Source: an uncultured Verrucomicrobia subdivision 3 bacterium (GTDB taxonomy: Bacteria > Verrucomicrobiota > Verrucomicrobiia > Limisphaerales > UBA11358). Taken from it: a stretch of 39,772 bases of DNA. The notes beneath the pieces were generated by a model, which worked only from the letters and a program-made list of their open reading frames with translations, was not told the DNA's origin and made no database searches. Below, piece after piece: positions 27,241-35,411 of the stretch (the stretch's first letter is position 1; each line of letters opens with the position of its first letter). The position numbers and the translations under genes were made by a program. The stretch spans positions 1-39,772 of the forward strand of contig CAIKKJ010000105.1 in assembly GCA_903827955.1 (NCBI GenBank), read 5' to 3'.

Positions 27241-28641
27241 ATGACTTTTCACCGTCTCGCAAAAAAAATTACTGTCTTTAGTTTGGCGGTTCTGGTCGGC
27301 TCGCTCGTGACGCGAGCAGATTCTAACGTATCAAACATTGCCGCGCGCACCTCTCCTGACTGGCTGCGCTCGGCAACGGTTTACGAAATTTTTCCGCGCC
27401 AGTTTTCGCCCGCCGGAAATCTCGCGGGCATCACCGCCAAGCTGGATGAACTTCACGATCTCGGCGTGACCGTCCTCTGGACGATGCCCATCCATCCCAT
27501 CGGCGAAAAATTCCGCAAAGGCGAATTTGGCAGCCCGTATTCCATCCGCGACTACTACGCCATTGACCCTGCCTACGGCACGCTCGATGACTACAAAAAA
27601 CTCGTCGCCGGCGCACACCAGCGGGGGATGAAAGTTTTCATGGACCTCGTCGCCAACCACACCGCGTGGGACAGCGTGATGATGACGAATAAAAATTTCT
27701 ACAAGCAGGATGCCAAGGGCAACGTCATTTCGCCCGTTCCGGAATGGTCGGATGTCGCCGGCCTCAACTACGCCAACACGGAACTCCGTCGCTACATGAT
27801 TGCGATGATGAAATTTTGGATCAGCGAAGCTGGCGTGGACGGATTCCGTTGCGACGCTGCGCCGATGATCCCGCTCGATTTTTGGGAGCAGGCGCGCACC
27901 GAATTGGAAGCCTTCAAGCCCGGCATCGTGCTGCTGGAGGAAGGTGAGCAGGCGGAATTTTTAACCAAGGCGTTTGATTTCGATTATTCGTGGAAGCTGA
28001 TGTGGAGCGTGAATGACGTGTTGTCCCACAACGCTTCCGCCACGAAAATAAAAAATTCCTGGGCCGCCAGCCGTGCCCAGTGGCCGAAGAATGCGTTGCG
28101 CCTGCGCATCTCCGACGACCACGACGAGACCCGCGCCATCGCCCGTTACGGCATGAATGGCGCGCTCGCCGCTTCTGTGCTCATGTTCACGCTCGACGGC
28201 GTGCCGCTGCTTTACAACGGCATGGAAGTGGGCGACGCCACCGAGTCCGCTGACCCCGCGCTCTTCGACAAGCTGAACATCTGCTGGCATCCGCACGCTA
28301 GCGAACGCCCGCCGTTCCGCGAGATCTACCAGCAACTCATCCAACTCCGCAAAGATTACGCGGCCTTCCGCACGGATGCTGTGAACTGGCTCGAAAATTC
28401 CGAAGATTCCAAAGTGGTGAGCTTCACCCGCAGCGATGAGCACCAAGAATTTCTCGTCCTCATCAACTTCACCAGCCGGCCGGTGAGCGGTGAATTGAAA
28501 AATTTTAATGCGGCAGAGTTTAAGCCCGTCAATATTCGCGGTGCCTCAGACGCCGTGTCGGGAGACCTGCCGCGTTTCCAAATGGACGGCTACGGCTGGC
28601 GCATCTGGCAGCGCACCATCACGCACACCGCTGCGAAGTGA
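27241..28641 (+). CDS. Secreted GH13-family alpha-glucan hydrolase
   Basis: I chose the ATG at 27241 because it starts a signal-peptide-like segment (ending near SLVTRA); an in-frame TTG at 27226 is less likely. The 466-residue protein has VYEIFPRQFSPAG and then the GH13 regions. DLVANH (135-140) is region I, GFRCDAA (201-207) contains the nucleophile Asp205, LLEEGE (231-236) the acid/base, and ISDDHDETR (290-298) the third carboxylate Asp295. A short C-terminal all-beta domain of about 85 residues closes the protein. Unlike the other GH13 enzyme here, it has no accessory domain and no shared C-terminal module, so it may stay periplasmic and act on oligosaccharides (inference). Its stop is 3 bp from the convergent dehydrogenase gene. 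Confidence 0.93.
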   Translation: MTFHRLAKKITVFSLAVLVGSLVTRADSNVSNIAARTSPDWLRSATVYEIFPRQFSPAGNLAGITAKLDELHDLGVTVLWTMPIHPIGEKFRKGEFGSPYSIRDYYAIDPAYGTLDDYKKLVAGAHQRGMKVFMDLVANHTAWDSVMMTNKNFYKQDAKGNVISPVPEWSDVAGLNYANTELRRYMIAMMKFWISEAGVDGFRCDAAPMIPLDFWEQARTELEAFKPGIVLLEEGEQAEFLTKAFDFDYSWKLMWSVNDVLSHNASATKIKNSWAASRAQWPKNALRLRISDDHDETRAIARYGMNGALAASVLMFTLDGVPLLYNGMEVGDATESADPALFDKLNICWHPHASERPPFREIYQQLIQLRKDYAAFRTDAVNWLENSEDSKVVSFTRSDEHQEFLVLINFTSRPVSGELKNFNAAEFKPVNIRGASDAVSGDLPRFQMDGYGWRIWQRTITHTAAK

Positions 28642-28644
28642 GGC

Positions 28645-29931
28645 TCATGCCTTCCAGATTTTCTCCGGCGAAGACTTCACCGCCGCCATCACATTGCGCG
28701 TGTCCACGATGAGCGGCGACCATTCCGCAAGCTGCTCGTAATTCACTGCCGCGTGCGCCGTGGAAATCAGCACGGCGTCAAACGAGGAAATTATTTTCCG
28801 GTTCCACTTCACCGATTTCGTCCCCGTCCAGTGCGGATGTTCGCGCGTCGGTTTGATGACGGGAACGTGCGGGTCGTGGTAAAAAACGTTCGCGCCGCGT
28901 GCCGCCAACAAATCCATCAGCGCGTAGCTCGGCGATTCGCGGTCGTCGTCCACGTTCGCCTTATAGGCCAGCCCGAGAATTAAAATACGCGCGCCGGCAA
29001 TTTTTTTCTTTTGCCCGGCGAGTGCGCGGACGACTTGCCCGGCAATTTTTTTTGGCATCGCGCGGTTGATTTCTCCGGCCAGCTCTACGAAGCGCGTTTC
29101 CTGCCCGACCTGCTTCGCGCGCCACGCGAGATAAAACGGATCGATCGGGATGCAATGCCCGCCCAGACCGGGGCCGGGATAAAACGGCATGAATCCGAAC
29201 GGCTTGGTTTTGGCGGCGGCGATTACCTCCCAAACGTCAATGTCCATCGCCGCGTAAACGACCTTGAGTTCGTTGACGAGCGCGATATTCACGCCGCGAA
29301 AGACATTTTCCAGCAGCTTCGCTGCCTCCGCCGTGCGGCAGTTCGCCACGGGAACCAGCGTGCGAACGGCGCGCGAATAAATTTTCTGCGCCGCCGCCAG
29401 GCAGGCGGGCGTGAAGCCGCCGATGACCTTGGGGATGTCCGCCACTTTGCTCTGCGGGTTCGCCGGGTCTTCGCGCTCCGGCGAGAAGGCGAGGTGAAAA
29501 TCTTTTCCGGCCTTGAGCCGGGAGCCGCGCTCCAAAACTGCGCGCAGTTCGTTTTCCGTCGTGCCGGGATATGTCGTGGATTCGAGGACGACCAGCTGGC
29601 CGCGTTGCAGGTGCGGTGCAATGTTGTTTCCAGTGTTGAGGACAAAGGATAAGTCCGGTGCCCGATTTTTTTTCAGCGGCGTGGGCACGCAAATGAGAAT
29701 CGCCGCGACATTTTTGATTGCGGCGAAGTTGGTGGTGGCAGAAAGTTTTTTGGCGCGGACGAGCTTCTTGATCTCCGCCGCTGGGATGTGCCGGATGTAG
29801 CTGCGGCCGGCGTTGAGCGTGGAAACTTTTTTCGCATCCACATCCAGTCCGATGACGCGCACGCCGCTCCGCGCGAATTGTAGCGCGAGGGGCAGGCCTA
29901 CGTAGCCGAGTCCGATGATGGCGATGGTCAC
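28645..29931 (-). CDS. UDP-sugar 6-dehydrogenase (nucleotide-sugar dehydrogenase)
   Basis: Oxidises a UDP-hexose or UDP-HexNAc to the uronic acid with two NAD+. I place the start at the GTG at 29931, which gives the Rossmann start TIAIIGLGYVGLPLALQFA directly. The frame extends to a TTG at 30012, adding 27 unlikely residues. That leaves 428 residues. Signatures are CVPTPL (81-86), FSPERE (149-154), KLLEN (205-209) and the catalytic cysteine Cys260 in GPGLGGHCIPIDP, with the C-terminal UDP-binding domain showing LGLAYKANVDDDRESPS. The sequence resembles the WecC/TviB branch more than simple Ugd. It likely supplies a precursor for exopolysaccharide or O-antigen. No glycosyltransferase cluster is adjacent. 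Confidence 0.92.
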   Translation of the reverse strand: MTIAIIGLGYVGLPLALQFARSGVRVIGLDVDAKKVSTLNAGRSYIRHIPAAEIKKLVRAKKLSATTNFAAIKNVAAILICVPTPLKKNRAPDLSFVLNTGNNIAPHLQRGQLVVLESTTYPGTTENELRAVLERGSRLKAGKDFHLAFSPEREDPANPQSKVADIPKVIGGFTPACLAAAQKIYSRAVRTLVPVANCRTAEAAKLLENVFRGVNIALVNELKVVYAAMDIDVWEVIAAAKTKPFGFMPFYPGPGLGGHCIPIDPFYLAWRAKQVGQETRFVELAGEINRAMPKKIAGQVVRALAGQKKKIAGARILILGLAYKANVDDDRESPSYALMDLLAARGANVFYHDPHVPVIKPTREHPHWTGTKSVKWNRKIISSFDAVLISTAHAAVNYEQLAEWSPLIVDTRNVMAAVKSSPEKIWKA

Positions 29932-29977
29932 GCAGCCAGCTTGCCGGAGTTGCACGCGCGGCAAAAGTTTTTTAAGT

Positions 29978-30034
29978 GGCGTCCCGCCGCAAACCAACTT
30001 GAACCAAACCAAACCAACCTTGCGACGGGACGCC
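29978..30034. repeat. Inverted repeat with a direct-repeat loop
   Basis: Arms 29978-29992 and 30020-30034 pair over 15 nt with one mismatch (GGCGTCCCGCCGCAA). The 27-nt loop contains repeated ACCAA units. It lies between the cytochrome c stop and the dehydrogenase start, on their upstream/downstream junction. There is no T-run, so it is probably another dispersed palindrome, though it could end the cytochrome transcript. Confidence 0.75.
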
Positions 30035-30053
30035 GAAGTTTGCGTGGTAAAAA

Positions 30054-30383
30054 TTATTTTTTCAGCGTCCGCAGAAACGCGATGGACGCCTTGATGTCAT
30101 CCTCGGCCAGCTCGGATGGCTTCATCAACGTCTTGTCAGCTTTTTTCATACCGTCCTTGATGGACTTCAGCGCCTCGGCATCAGTGAACGAGTCCTGCAC
30201 CTTGGCGTCGGAATAATCGCGCGCTTCAAGTTTCTGGCCCATCTTGGTTTGCCCTTTGCCATCGTCGCCGTGGCATTTGGTGCAATTGTCCGCATACACA
30301 GCCTTGCCATCGGCGGCGAGGATGTTCGGGGTCGCGGCCAGCACTAACGCCGCCGACACTGCGAGGAATGCGATGTTTTTCAT
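30054..30383 (-). CDS. Small periplasmic class I c-type cytochrome
   Basis: A 109-residue protein with a signal peptide (residues 1-23, ending NILAA). The haem motif is CTKCH (34-38), preceded by G-K-A-V-Y-A-D-N, typical of class I cytochromes c. The likely axial methionine is in ADKTLMKPSEL (about residue 87), and the C-terminal helix DIKASIAFLRTL closes the fold. It is an electron carrier in the periplasm; partners are not encoded next to it. It is divergent from the Cys-rich membrane protein gene. No Shine-Dalgarno motif is seen. Confidence 0.93.
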   Translation of the reverse strand: MKNIAFLAVSAALVLAATPNILAADGKAVYADNCTKCHGDDGKGQTKMGQKLEARDYSDAKVQDSFTDAEALKSIKDGMKKADKTLMKPSELAEDDIKASIAFLRTLKK

Positions 30384-30512
30384 AATGTTGATGACACCTT
30401 CGCACCGTAAAGTTTTTTTGGCTCGACGCCGTTTGGCAAATGCTTGACGTGGATTGCGCGGAAAGCCGCTTTGCGTTTGCGTTTATGAAAAATCGCGCGA
30501 CACTTTTCGCCA

Positions 30513-30872
30513 ATGAAGTGCGCAGTTCACCATTCTGAAGCGGTCGGTGTCTGCGTCTATTGCGGTCGCGCGCTGTGTGCCGTCTGCTCGCCGTCGGGTG
30601 CAACGCAGCGGCTAACTTGCTCGGAAAACTGCGCCACGGCGCTCGCGCAAAATGAAAAGGCGCTGTCGATGCTGTTGCAAAAACATCTTCAAAGCGTGCG
30701 CATCAACGCATTTTTTTATCTGCTCTGCGGCGTGCTTTCCATCGCGGGCGCGTTCTGCGCGAATTATTATCTGCCGTCGCCGTTTCTGATCTGGTTCTGC
30801 GCGGGGTGCGGATTGATTTTCTCCGTTTCGGGAATCTGGCAATGGCTGGCCGCCCGCGAACGCGGTCGCTGA
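30513..30872 (+). CDS. Small membrane protein with B-box-like zinc-binding N-terminus
   Basis: A 119-residue protein. The N-terminal 40 residues have Cys/His spacing like a B-box zinc finger: MKCAVHHSEAVGVCVYCGRA, then LCAVCS and two more cysteines (TCSENC). This suggests two zinc sites. A short helical linker is followed by two membrane helices (about 66-85 and 90-110), and the protein ends with charged residues. Proteins of this layout are common in Verrucomicrobia and Acidobacteria, but I know of no function for them. The gene is convergent with the cyclase gene, 8 bp apart. Confidence 0.82.
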   Translation: MKCAVHHSEAVGVCVYCGRALCAVCSPSGATQRLTCSENCATALAQNEKALSMLLQKHLQSVRINAFFYLLCGVLSIAGAFCANYYLPSPFLIWFCAGCGLIFSVSGIWQWLAARERGR

Positions 30873-30880
30873 ATCGCGGG

Positions 30881-31945
30881 TCATGGTGCGGCCGCAGGTG
30901 CTTGCTTGAGAAATTTTTCGCGATCTTCCGGTGACGGTATTTCCGTGGCCAGCATTTGATAAAGTTCTGCCGGCGTCATCACTTTTGCGGCCGCACGATT
31001 CACCAGCAGTTTAGCCATCGGGCCGACGTAAACCGCCAATTCTTTCCGTGCGTGCTCCAAAACAGTCGCTTCCAATTTTGGCAACGACTTCGGTTCCGGC
31101 GGCGCTGGTTCGGCGGATTCTTCCGGTGGCGCGGCGGGAAAAATATCGCCGTAGGCAGTTAGAAATTTTTCCCGGTCGGCCTTCGCCGGGACAAATGCAA
31201 GCAGGTGATCGCGTAATTCCGTTGCTGAGCTGACGCGTTGGCCCACGCTGCGCACGATCCGTTTGGCGATGGGGCCGATAAGGAGCGCGAGATGTTTTTC
31301 CACCGCCGCGATGTTGGCGGCGAACTGCGGTGCGATCCGCCGGATGATCATCGTGTTGGTCACCGGTGCGGCCTCGGCGGCGTTTGGCGGGTGCAGTTCG
31401 TAGAGCGTATGTTCGCGCTGATGCTTGTCTTTCCGCACGCCTTCGTAGCGGAACAGTTGCGCGCAGCCGTCGGTGAGCAGACTGGCGACTTCGTAAAACG
31501 AGCGCGAGACAAGAATCTGATTGTCGCCCGCAAAACTCATCACGCGCTGGCCGACATTGATGCCGTCGCCTGCGGCGGCGAGGTTGCCGTTGATATCGCG
31601 GACGAGCCTCACCGAGCCGAGGTTGATGCCGATACGGACGTGCAGCGGCTTGGGCAGGGGGCCTTTTTCCAAAATGATTTTGCCCAAGACTTCCAGCGCG
31701 CAATGCATCGCCGCTTCCGGTTCGCCCAGAAAAACAATGGCCGCACCGTCGCCGCAGTCGAGGATGACGCGGTCGTGTTCGGTTGTGTTTTTCAAGCCGC
31801 CGCCGAGATATTCTTTGAAGCGCGCCCGCCACTGCGCTTGGACTTCTTGCGACTGCTGGCTGTATTTCACCATGTCCACGAAGAGCACGCTGACGAGCCA
31901 GGTGCGTTCGAGGTCGAAGGTTTCTTCGGTGTGGCCGGTGCTCAT
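30881..31945 (-). CDS. Class III adenylate/guanylate cyclase with tandem C-terminal repeat
   Basis: I take the ATG at 31945, which overlaps the stop of the sensor gene (ATGA), over an upstream in-frame start at 32038. The protein has 354 residues. The cyclase domain (about 15-185) has metal-binding Asp24 in VLFVDMVKYS, the dimer-loop Asp66 in LDCGDG, and NVGQRV (130-135) matching the transition-state Asn/Arg motif. The base-selecting residues do not let me decide ATP from GTP. Residues about 212-262 and 295-347 are two related copies of a module with [IV]GP[IM]AK-x-[IL]V and DREKFL, of the kind found at the C-terminus of some bacterial kinases and cyclases. It has no membrane segment of its own and probably works with the overlapping sensor. 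Confidence 0.9.
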   Translation of the reverse strand: MSTGHTEETFDLERTWLVSVLFVDMVKYSQQSQEVQAQWRARFKEYLGGGLKNTTEHDRVILDCGDGAAIVFLGEPEAAMHCALEVLGKIILEKGPLPKPLHVRIGINLGSVRLVRDINGNLAAAGDGINVGQRVMSFAGDNQILVSRSFYEVASLLTDGCAQLFRYEGVRKDKHQREHTLYELHPPNAAEAAPVTNTMIIRRIAPQFAANIAAVEKHLALLIGPIAKRIVRSVGQRVSSATELRDHLLAFVPAKADREKFLTAYGDIFPAAPPEESAEPAPPEPKSLPKLEATVLEHARKELAVYVGPMAKLLVNRAAAKVMTPAELYQMLATEIPSPEDREKFLKQAPAAAP

Positions 31946-32835
31946 TCCTTGTCCAGCATCTTCATCGCCGCCAGCAGGCTGCGGTGCATCCGGTTGAACG
32001 ACGCGACCAGCATCGAAATTTCGCAGCGGCCGCGGCACGGCAGTTCGGGGCCGTCCAATTTGCCTTCACTGATTTCCTCGGCGCGCTGGGCGAGCTGGCT
32101 CACGGGCCGCGTGACGGTCACCACCAGCACCAGGTTCAAGATTAGCAACGTCACCACGCCGACGCCGAGCAGCAAGGTCATCAACTGCCGGAACTCATGG
32201 TTCGCCATTTCCACGGGCAGCGAGGCCGGCACGGAAACGATTTGCGCCGCGATGACTTCATTTTCCTTCCAGCCAAAACCGTTGGCCGAGCCGTAACGTT
32301 CCACCATTTCCAGTGGTGCAGCCGCCGGCGTAGAATGACATTCCAGACACGAAGCCGCCGCGCGCAGCGGACGCGCTAGGTAGATGGAACGGCCCATCGG
32401 CGTCATGCGTTCGCCGCTGAACACCGCCAATGCCGGATGGGTGCGGAATTGGTTGACGATATCTGCCTCCCAGTCCACGGCGTGGTCACGCAGGTTGGTG
32501 GGATTGAGTGCGGCTTCCTTGTAAAAATAATCGGGAAATTTTTCGTGCAGATAGTTGAACACCTCCGTCGCCGCGTAGGCCGGCACGGTTTCCGGGTGAA
32601 AGGTGTTCGGCATGGCATTCGCTTCGCTGACCGAAGTTTTTCCGATGGCCGGCTTGACCTGCTCGATGGTGTAGCGGCGCATAGCCAACGCTGTTTCCAT
32701 CATGATCTGGGCGCGATCCTTCACCTGTTCCAGCGCGTTTTTTTGGATCAAGGAATAGGAAAGATAACCCGTGGCGGTCAGCCCCAGGCCGAACACTACA
32801 ATGAAGATCAAACTGAATTTTGCTAAAAGTTTCAT
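31942..32835 (-). CDS. Membrane c-haem sensor (DUF3365/Tll0287-like) with HAMP domain
   Basis: A 297-residue protein. A first membrane helix (8-28) is followed by an extracytoplasmic PAS-like DUF3365 domain with a CLECH haem-c attachment site (Cys163, Cys166, His167), preceded by the family's P-x-F-x-P and Y-L-A-R-P blocks. A second membrane helix (about 218-240) leads into a HAMP domain (241-293, VTRPVSQLAQRAEEISEGKL), after which the protein stops. In related proteins a kinase, cyclase or methyl-accepting domain continues from this point. Here the output domain is the next gene, joined by a 4-bp ATGA overlap. Possible signals are redox state, NO or oxygen (inference from c-haem PAS sensors). 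Confidence 0.9.
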   Translation of the reverse strand: MKLLAKFSLIFIVVFGLGLTATGYLSYSLIQKNALEQVKDRAQIMMETALAMRRYTIEQVKPAIGKTSVSEANAMPNTFHPETVPAYAATEVFNYLHEKFPDYFYKEAALNPTNLRDHAVDWEADIVNQFRTHPALAVFSGERMTPMGRSIYLARPLRAAASCLECHSTPAAAPLEMVERYGSANGFGWKENEVIAAQIVSVPASLPVEMANHEFRQLMTLLLGVGVVTLLILNLVLVVTVTRPVSQLAQRAEEISEGKLDGPELPCRGRCEISMLVASFNRMHRSLLAAMKMLDKE

Positions 32836-33069
32836 AACTGTTCCCAGCTTTTGCCCGCGTTGCCTCCACCGGGAGCATAAAAATAACGGACTGATGCTGC
32901 CGGAATTTTTCTATGGTGTCCAACTCCGACTCCGGTGCGCGGCGTATTCGCAATCGAAATCTTTATCCTGATCACCCGCTGGTAAGAATTACAGGCTGAT
33001 TAAGATTTTTACCCACCATACATTTGTCTGGCTTGAAACTTTGCGCGTTTGCCACTAGTTTTCGCACCT

Positions 33070-34002
33070 ATGGAAAAAGTTGTCATAATTGGCTCCGGCC
33101 CGGCGGGTTGGACGTCCGCACTTTACACCGCTCGCGCGCAGCTCGCGCCGCTGGTGCTCACGGGCAAACAACCCGGCGGCTTGCTCACCACCACCAGCAT
33201 CGTGGAAAATTTCCCCGGCTTTCCCGAAGGCGTGGACGGCTTTGAACTCATGACGCGCATGCAAAAACAGGCCGAACGTTTCGGCGCCAAAACCAGTTTC
33301 GGCGTCGTGGTCGAGTCGGTGGATTTTTCCCAGCGCCCATTCGCGCTCACCGTAGACGGCGAAAAAGTTTTGGCGGAAACGGTCATCATCGCCACCGGCG
33401 CGAGCCACAAACACCTCGGCGTGCCCGGCGAACACGAATTGGAAAACAAAGGCACGACTTACTGCGCCACCTGCGACGGCGCGCTGCCGATGTTCCGCAA
33501 CCAACCGCTCGTGGTTGTCGGCGGCGGCGATTCTGCGTGCGAAGAGGCCTCGTATCTCACGCGTTTTGCCTCGGTGGTTTATCTCGTGCATCGCCGCGAT
33601 TCGTTGCGCGCGTCCAAAATCATGGCCGAGCGCACACTGGCCAATCCGAAAATTAAACCGATCTGGGATTCCGCCGTCACTGAAGTGCTCGACGTGAAGC
33701 AGGACAAAGTCACCGGCGTGAAATTGAAAAATCTCAAGACTGGCGCGGAATCAGAATTGCCGTGCGCGGGGGTTTTCATCGCCATCGGTCATGTGCCGAA
33801 CACGGATATTTTCAAAAGCGCGATCACCACGGATGAAAACGGCTTCATCGTCCCGCAGCAAGGCACGATGACCAACATCCCCGGCGTATTCGTGGCCGGC
33901 GATTGTGCGGATCATGTCTATCGCCAGGCCATCACGGCGGCGGGCGCGGGCTGCGCGGCGGCGATTGACGCGGAACGTTTTCTTGCGGCGGCGAACCATT
34001 GA
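33070..34002 (+). CDS. trxB: Thioredoxin-disulfide reductase
   Basis: NADPH-dependent FAD enzyme that reduces thioredoxin in the cytoplasm. I chose the ATG at 33070 because the FAD-binding GSGPAG (8-13) must sit near the N-terminus; a TTG at 33049 would add seven residues. The protein has 310 residues, normal for low-molecular-weight TrxB. The redox-active CATC is at 132-135, the NADPH site is VVVGGGDSACEEA, HRRD is the NADP-phosphate motif, and the C-terminal FAD motif is GVFVAGDCAD. The upstream region is about 230 bp and is shared with the divergent sensor-cyclase operon. There is no Shine-Dalgarno motif. Confidence 0.96.
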   Translation: MEKVVIIGSGPAGWTSALYTARAQLAPLVLTGKQPGGLLTTTSIVENFPGFPEGVDGFELMTRMQKQAERFGAKTSFGVVVESVDFSQRPFALTVDGEKVLAETVIIATGASHKHLGVPGEHELENKGTTYCATCDGALPMFRNQPLVVVGGGDSACEEASYLTRFASVVYLVHRRDSLRASKIMAERTLANPKIKPIWDSAVTEVLDVKQDKVTGVKLKNLKTGAESELPCAGVFIAIGHVPNTDIFKSAITTDENGFIVPQQGTMTNIPGVFVAGDCADHVYRQAITAAGAGCAAAIDAERFLAAANH

Positions 34003-34181
34003 ATTGCCGTTCCGTTTGATTTCCAATCTTCCGTGCCGTGTGGCGCGGAAGATTTTCCATTTTTGTGCTTGTAGCCGGATGGCGTTCGGTGCGATAAACG
34101 GTTGTCCGAATAACCATTCCTGCCGCCTTCAAACCCAGCCATCTTTTGGGTGAAGTGGAATCATCCAGAAAACAACGAGCC

Positions 34182-35411
34182 ATGAAAATCATTCCCCAAA
34201 AAATCTGCGCGTTCCTGATTGTCTTCGTGTTGGCCGCGAGCGCCGTTTCCGCGTCGGCGCAAGGCACGGCGTTCAGCTACAATGGAAAATTAAACAGCAG
34301 CAATGCGCCCGCCAACGGCCTCTTCGATGTGCGCTTCTGGGTTTATGATTCCACGAACTTGCCCGGCACGCTCATCGCCGGGCCGCTGACGAACACCGCC
34401 ACCGGCATCACGAACGGTCTCTTCACCGTCACGTTGGATTTCAGCATCGGCATTTTCACCGGCCCCGCGCGCTGGCTGCAACTCGATGTCCGCACGAACG
34501 GCGGAGCCGCGTTTACCACGCTGACACCGCGGCAGCAAATTTTGCCGACGCCGTATGCCATCATGGCCAACACCGCCAGCAATCTGCTCGGCAATCTTCC
34601 CGCCACGCAAGTCAGTGGCACAATTCCGCTCGCGCAATTGCCCGCCGCTGTCGTGACGAACAATCAGCCGGGCGTCGTCTTCAACGGCATCATCACGACC
34701 ACCAACGTCAGCGCGACGGCGAATCAAAACATTTCCCTGCTTGGTAGCAGCGGTAGCAGCGTGGGCGGTAACGTGACCGTGGCCTCGGGCAATGCCGGCA
34801 TTCCCACCGGCGGTTCCGGCGGTAATCTGAATTTGCAGGCGGGCAATGCCATGGCCGCCGGCGGCTCCGGCTACAGCGGCCTCGGCGCCGCGGGCGCGGT
34901 GAACATTACGGCGGGCAGTGGCTACAATAGCGTGGGCGGCAACATCACACTGTTGTCCGGTGGCAATTCACCGTGGACACAGGCGGCTAACAGCTTTTCC
35001 AAAGTCTCGCTGCAAGGCGGAACCATCAACCTCAACGATGGCGCTGTGATTGATGTCGAGGGCGGGCACAACACGCAATACGGTTCGCCGCCGCAGTATT
35101 CCGCCGGCGGCAATGTGCGGATTGTCGGTGGCAGCGCGACGGGCAGCTACACCGGCGGCAACATTCTTTTGCTCCCCGGCTCCGGCACGCCGAATGGCTT
35201 CGTCGGTGTCGGCAAAAGCAATCCCGCCACTGCGCTCGATGTGAGCGGCACGGTGACCGCCACGTCATTCAGTGGCAGCGGTGCGGGTCTGGTCAATGTT
35301 CCCGCCAGCGCCATCACTGGCGGATTGACGACGAATCTGCCCGTGCTTGTGCCCGGCGGAAAAACCAACACGCTTAACTTCGTCAACGGCATCCTGATTA
35401 ACGTCCAATGA
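34182..35411 (+). CDS. Secreted glycine-rich protein, tail-fibre-like
   Basis: I chose the ATG at 34182, which starts a signal peptide (ending AVSASA); an earlier in-frame start at 34146 lies before it. The 409-residue protein's N-terminal domain (about 26-135) has the pattern FSYNGKL, then G-L-F-D-V-R-F-x-V-Y-D, GPARWLQLDVRTNGG and LTPRQQILPTPYAI. This domain precedes variable repeats in many Verrucomicrobia secreted proteins and resembles phage tail-fibre adaptors. The middle is Gly/Ser/Asn-rich with repeated GGN-[VIL]-x-[VIL] units (about 200-345). The C-terminal part (VGVGKSNPATALDVSGTVTA) is like the region that precedes trimerising tail or chaperone domains, but no peptidase S74 chaperone follows. 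The function is unknown, perhaps an adhesin. The next gene overlaps by 4 bp. Confidence 0.8.
   Translation: MKIIPQKICAFLIVFVLAASAVSASAQGTAFSYNGKLNSSNAPANGLFDVRFWVYDSTNLPGTLIAGPLTNTATGITNGLFTVTLDFSIGIFTGPARWLQLDVRTNGGAAFTTLTPRQQILPTPYAIMANTASNLLGNLPATQVSGTIPLAQLPAAVVTNNQPGVVFNGIITTTNVSATANQNISLLGSSGSSVGGNVTVASGNAGIPTGGSGGNLNLQAGNAMAAGGSGYSGLGAAGAVNITAGSGYNSVGGNITLLSGGNSPWTQAANSFSKVSLQGGTINLNDGAVIDVEGGHNTQYGSPPQYSAGGNVRIVGGSATGSYTGGNILLLPGSGTPNGFVGVGKSNPATALDVSGTVTATSFSGSGAGLVNVPASAITGGLTTNLPVLVPGGKTNTLNFVNGILINVQ

Noticed and set aside
31238-32296. Open frame antisense to the cyclase and sensor genes
   Set aside because: The sense frames show complete cyclase and haem-sensor signatures. The antisense product has none.
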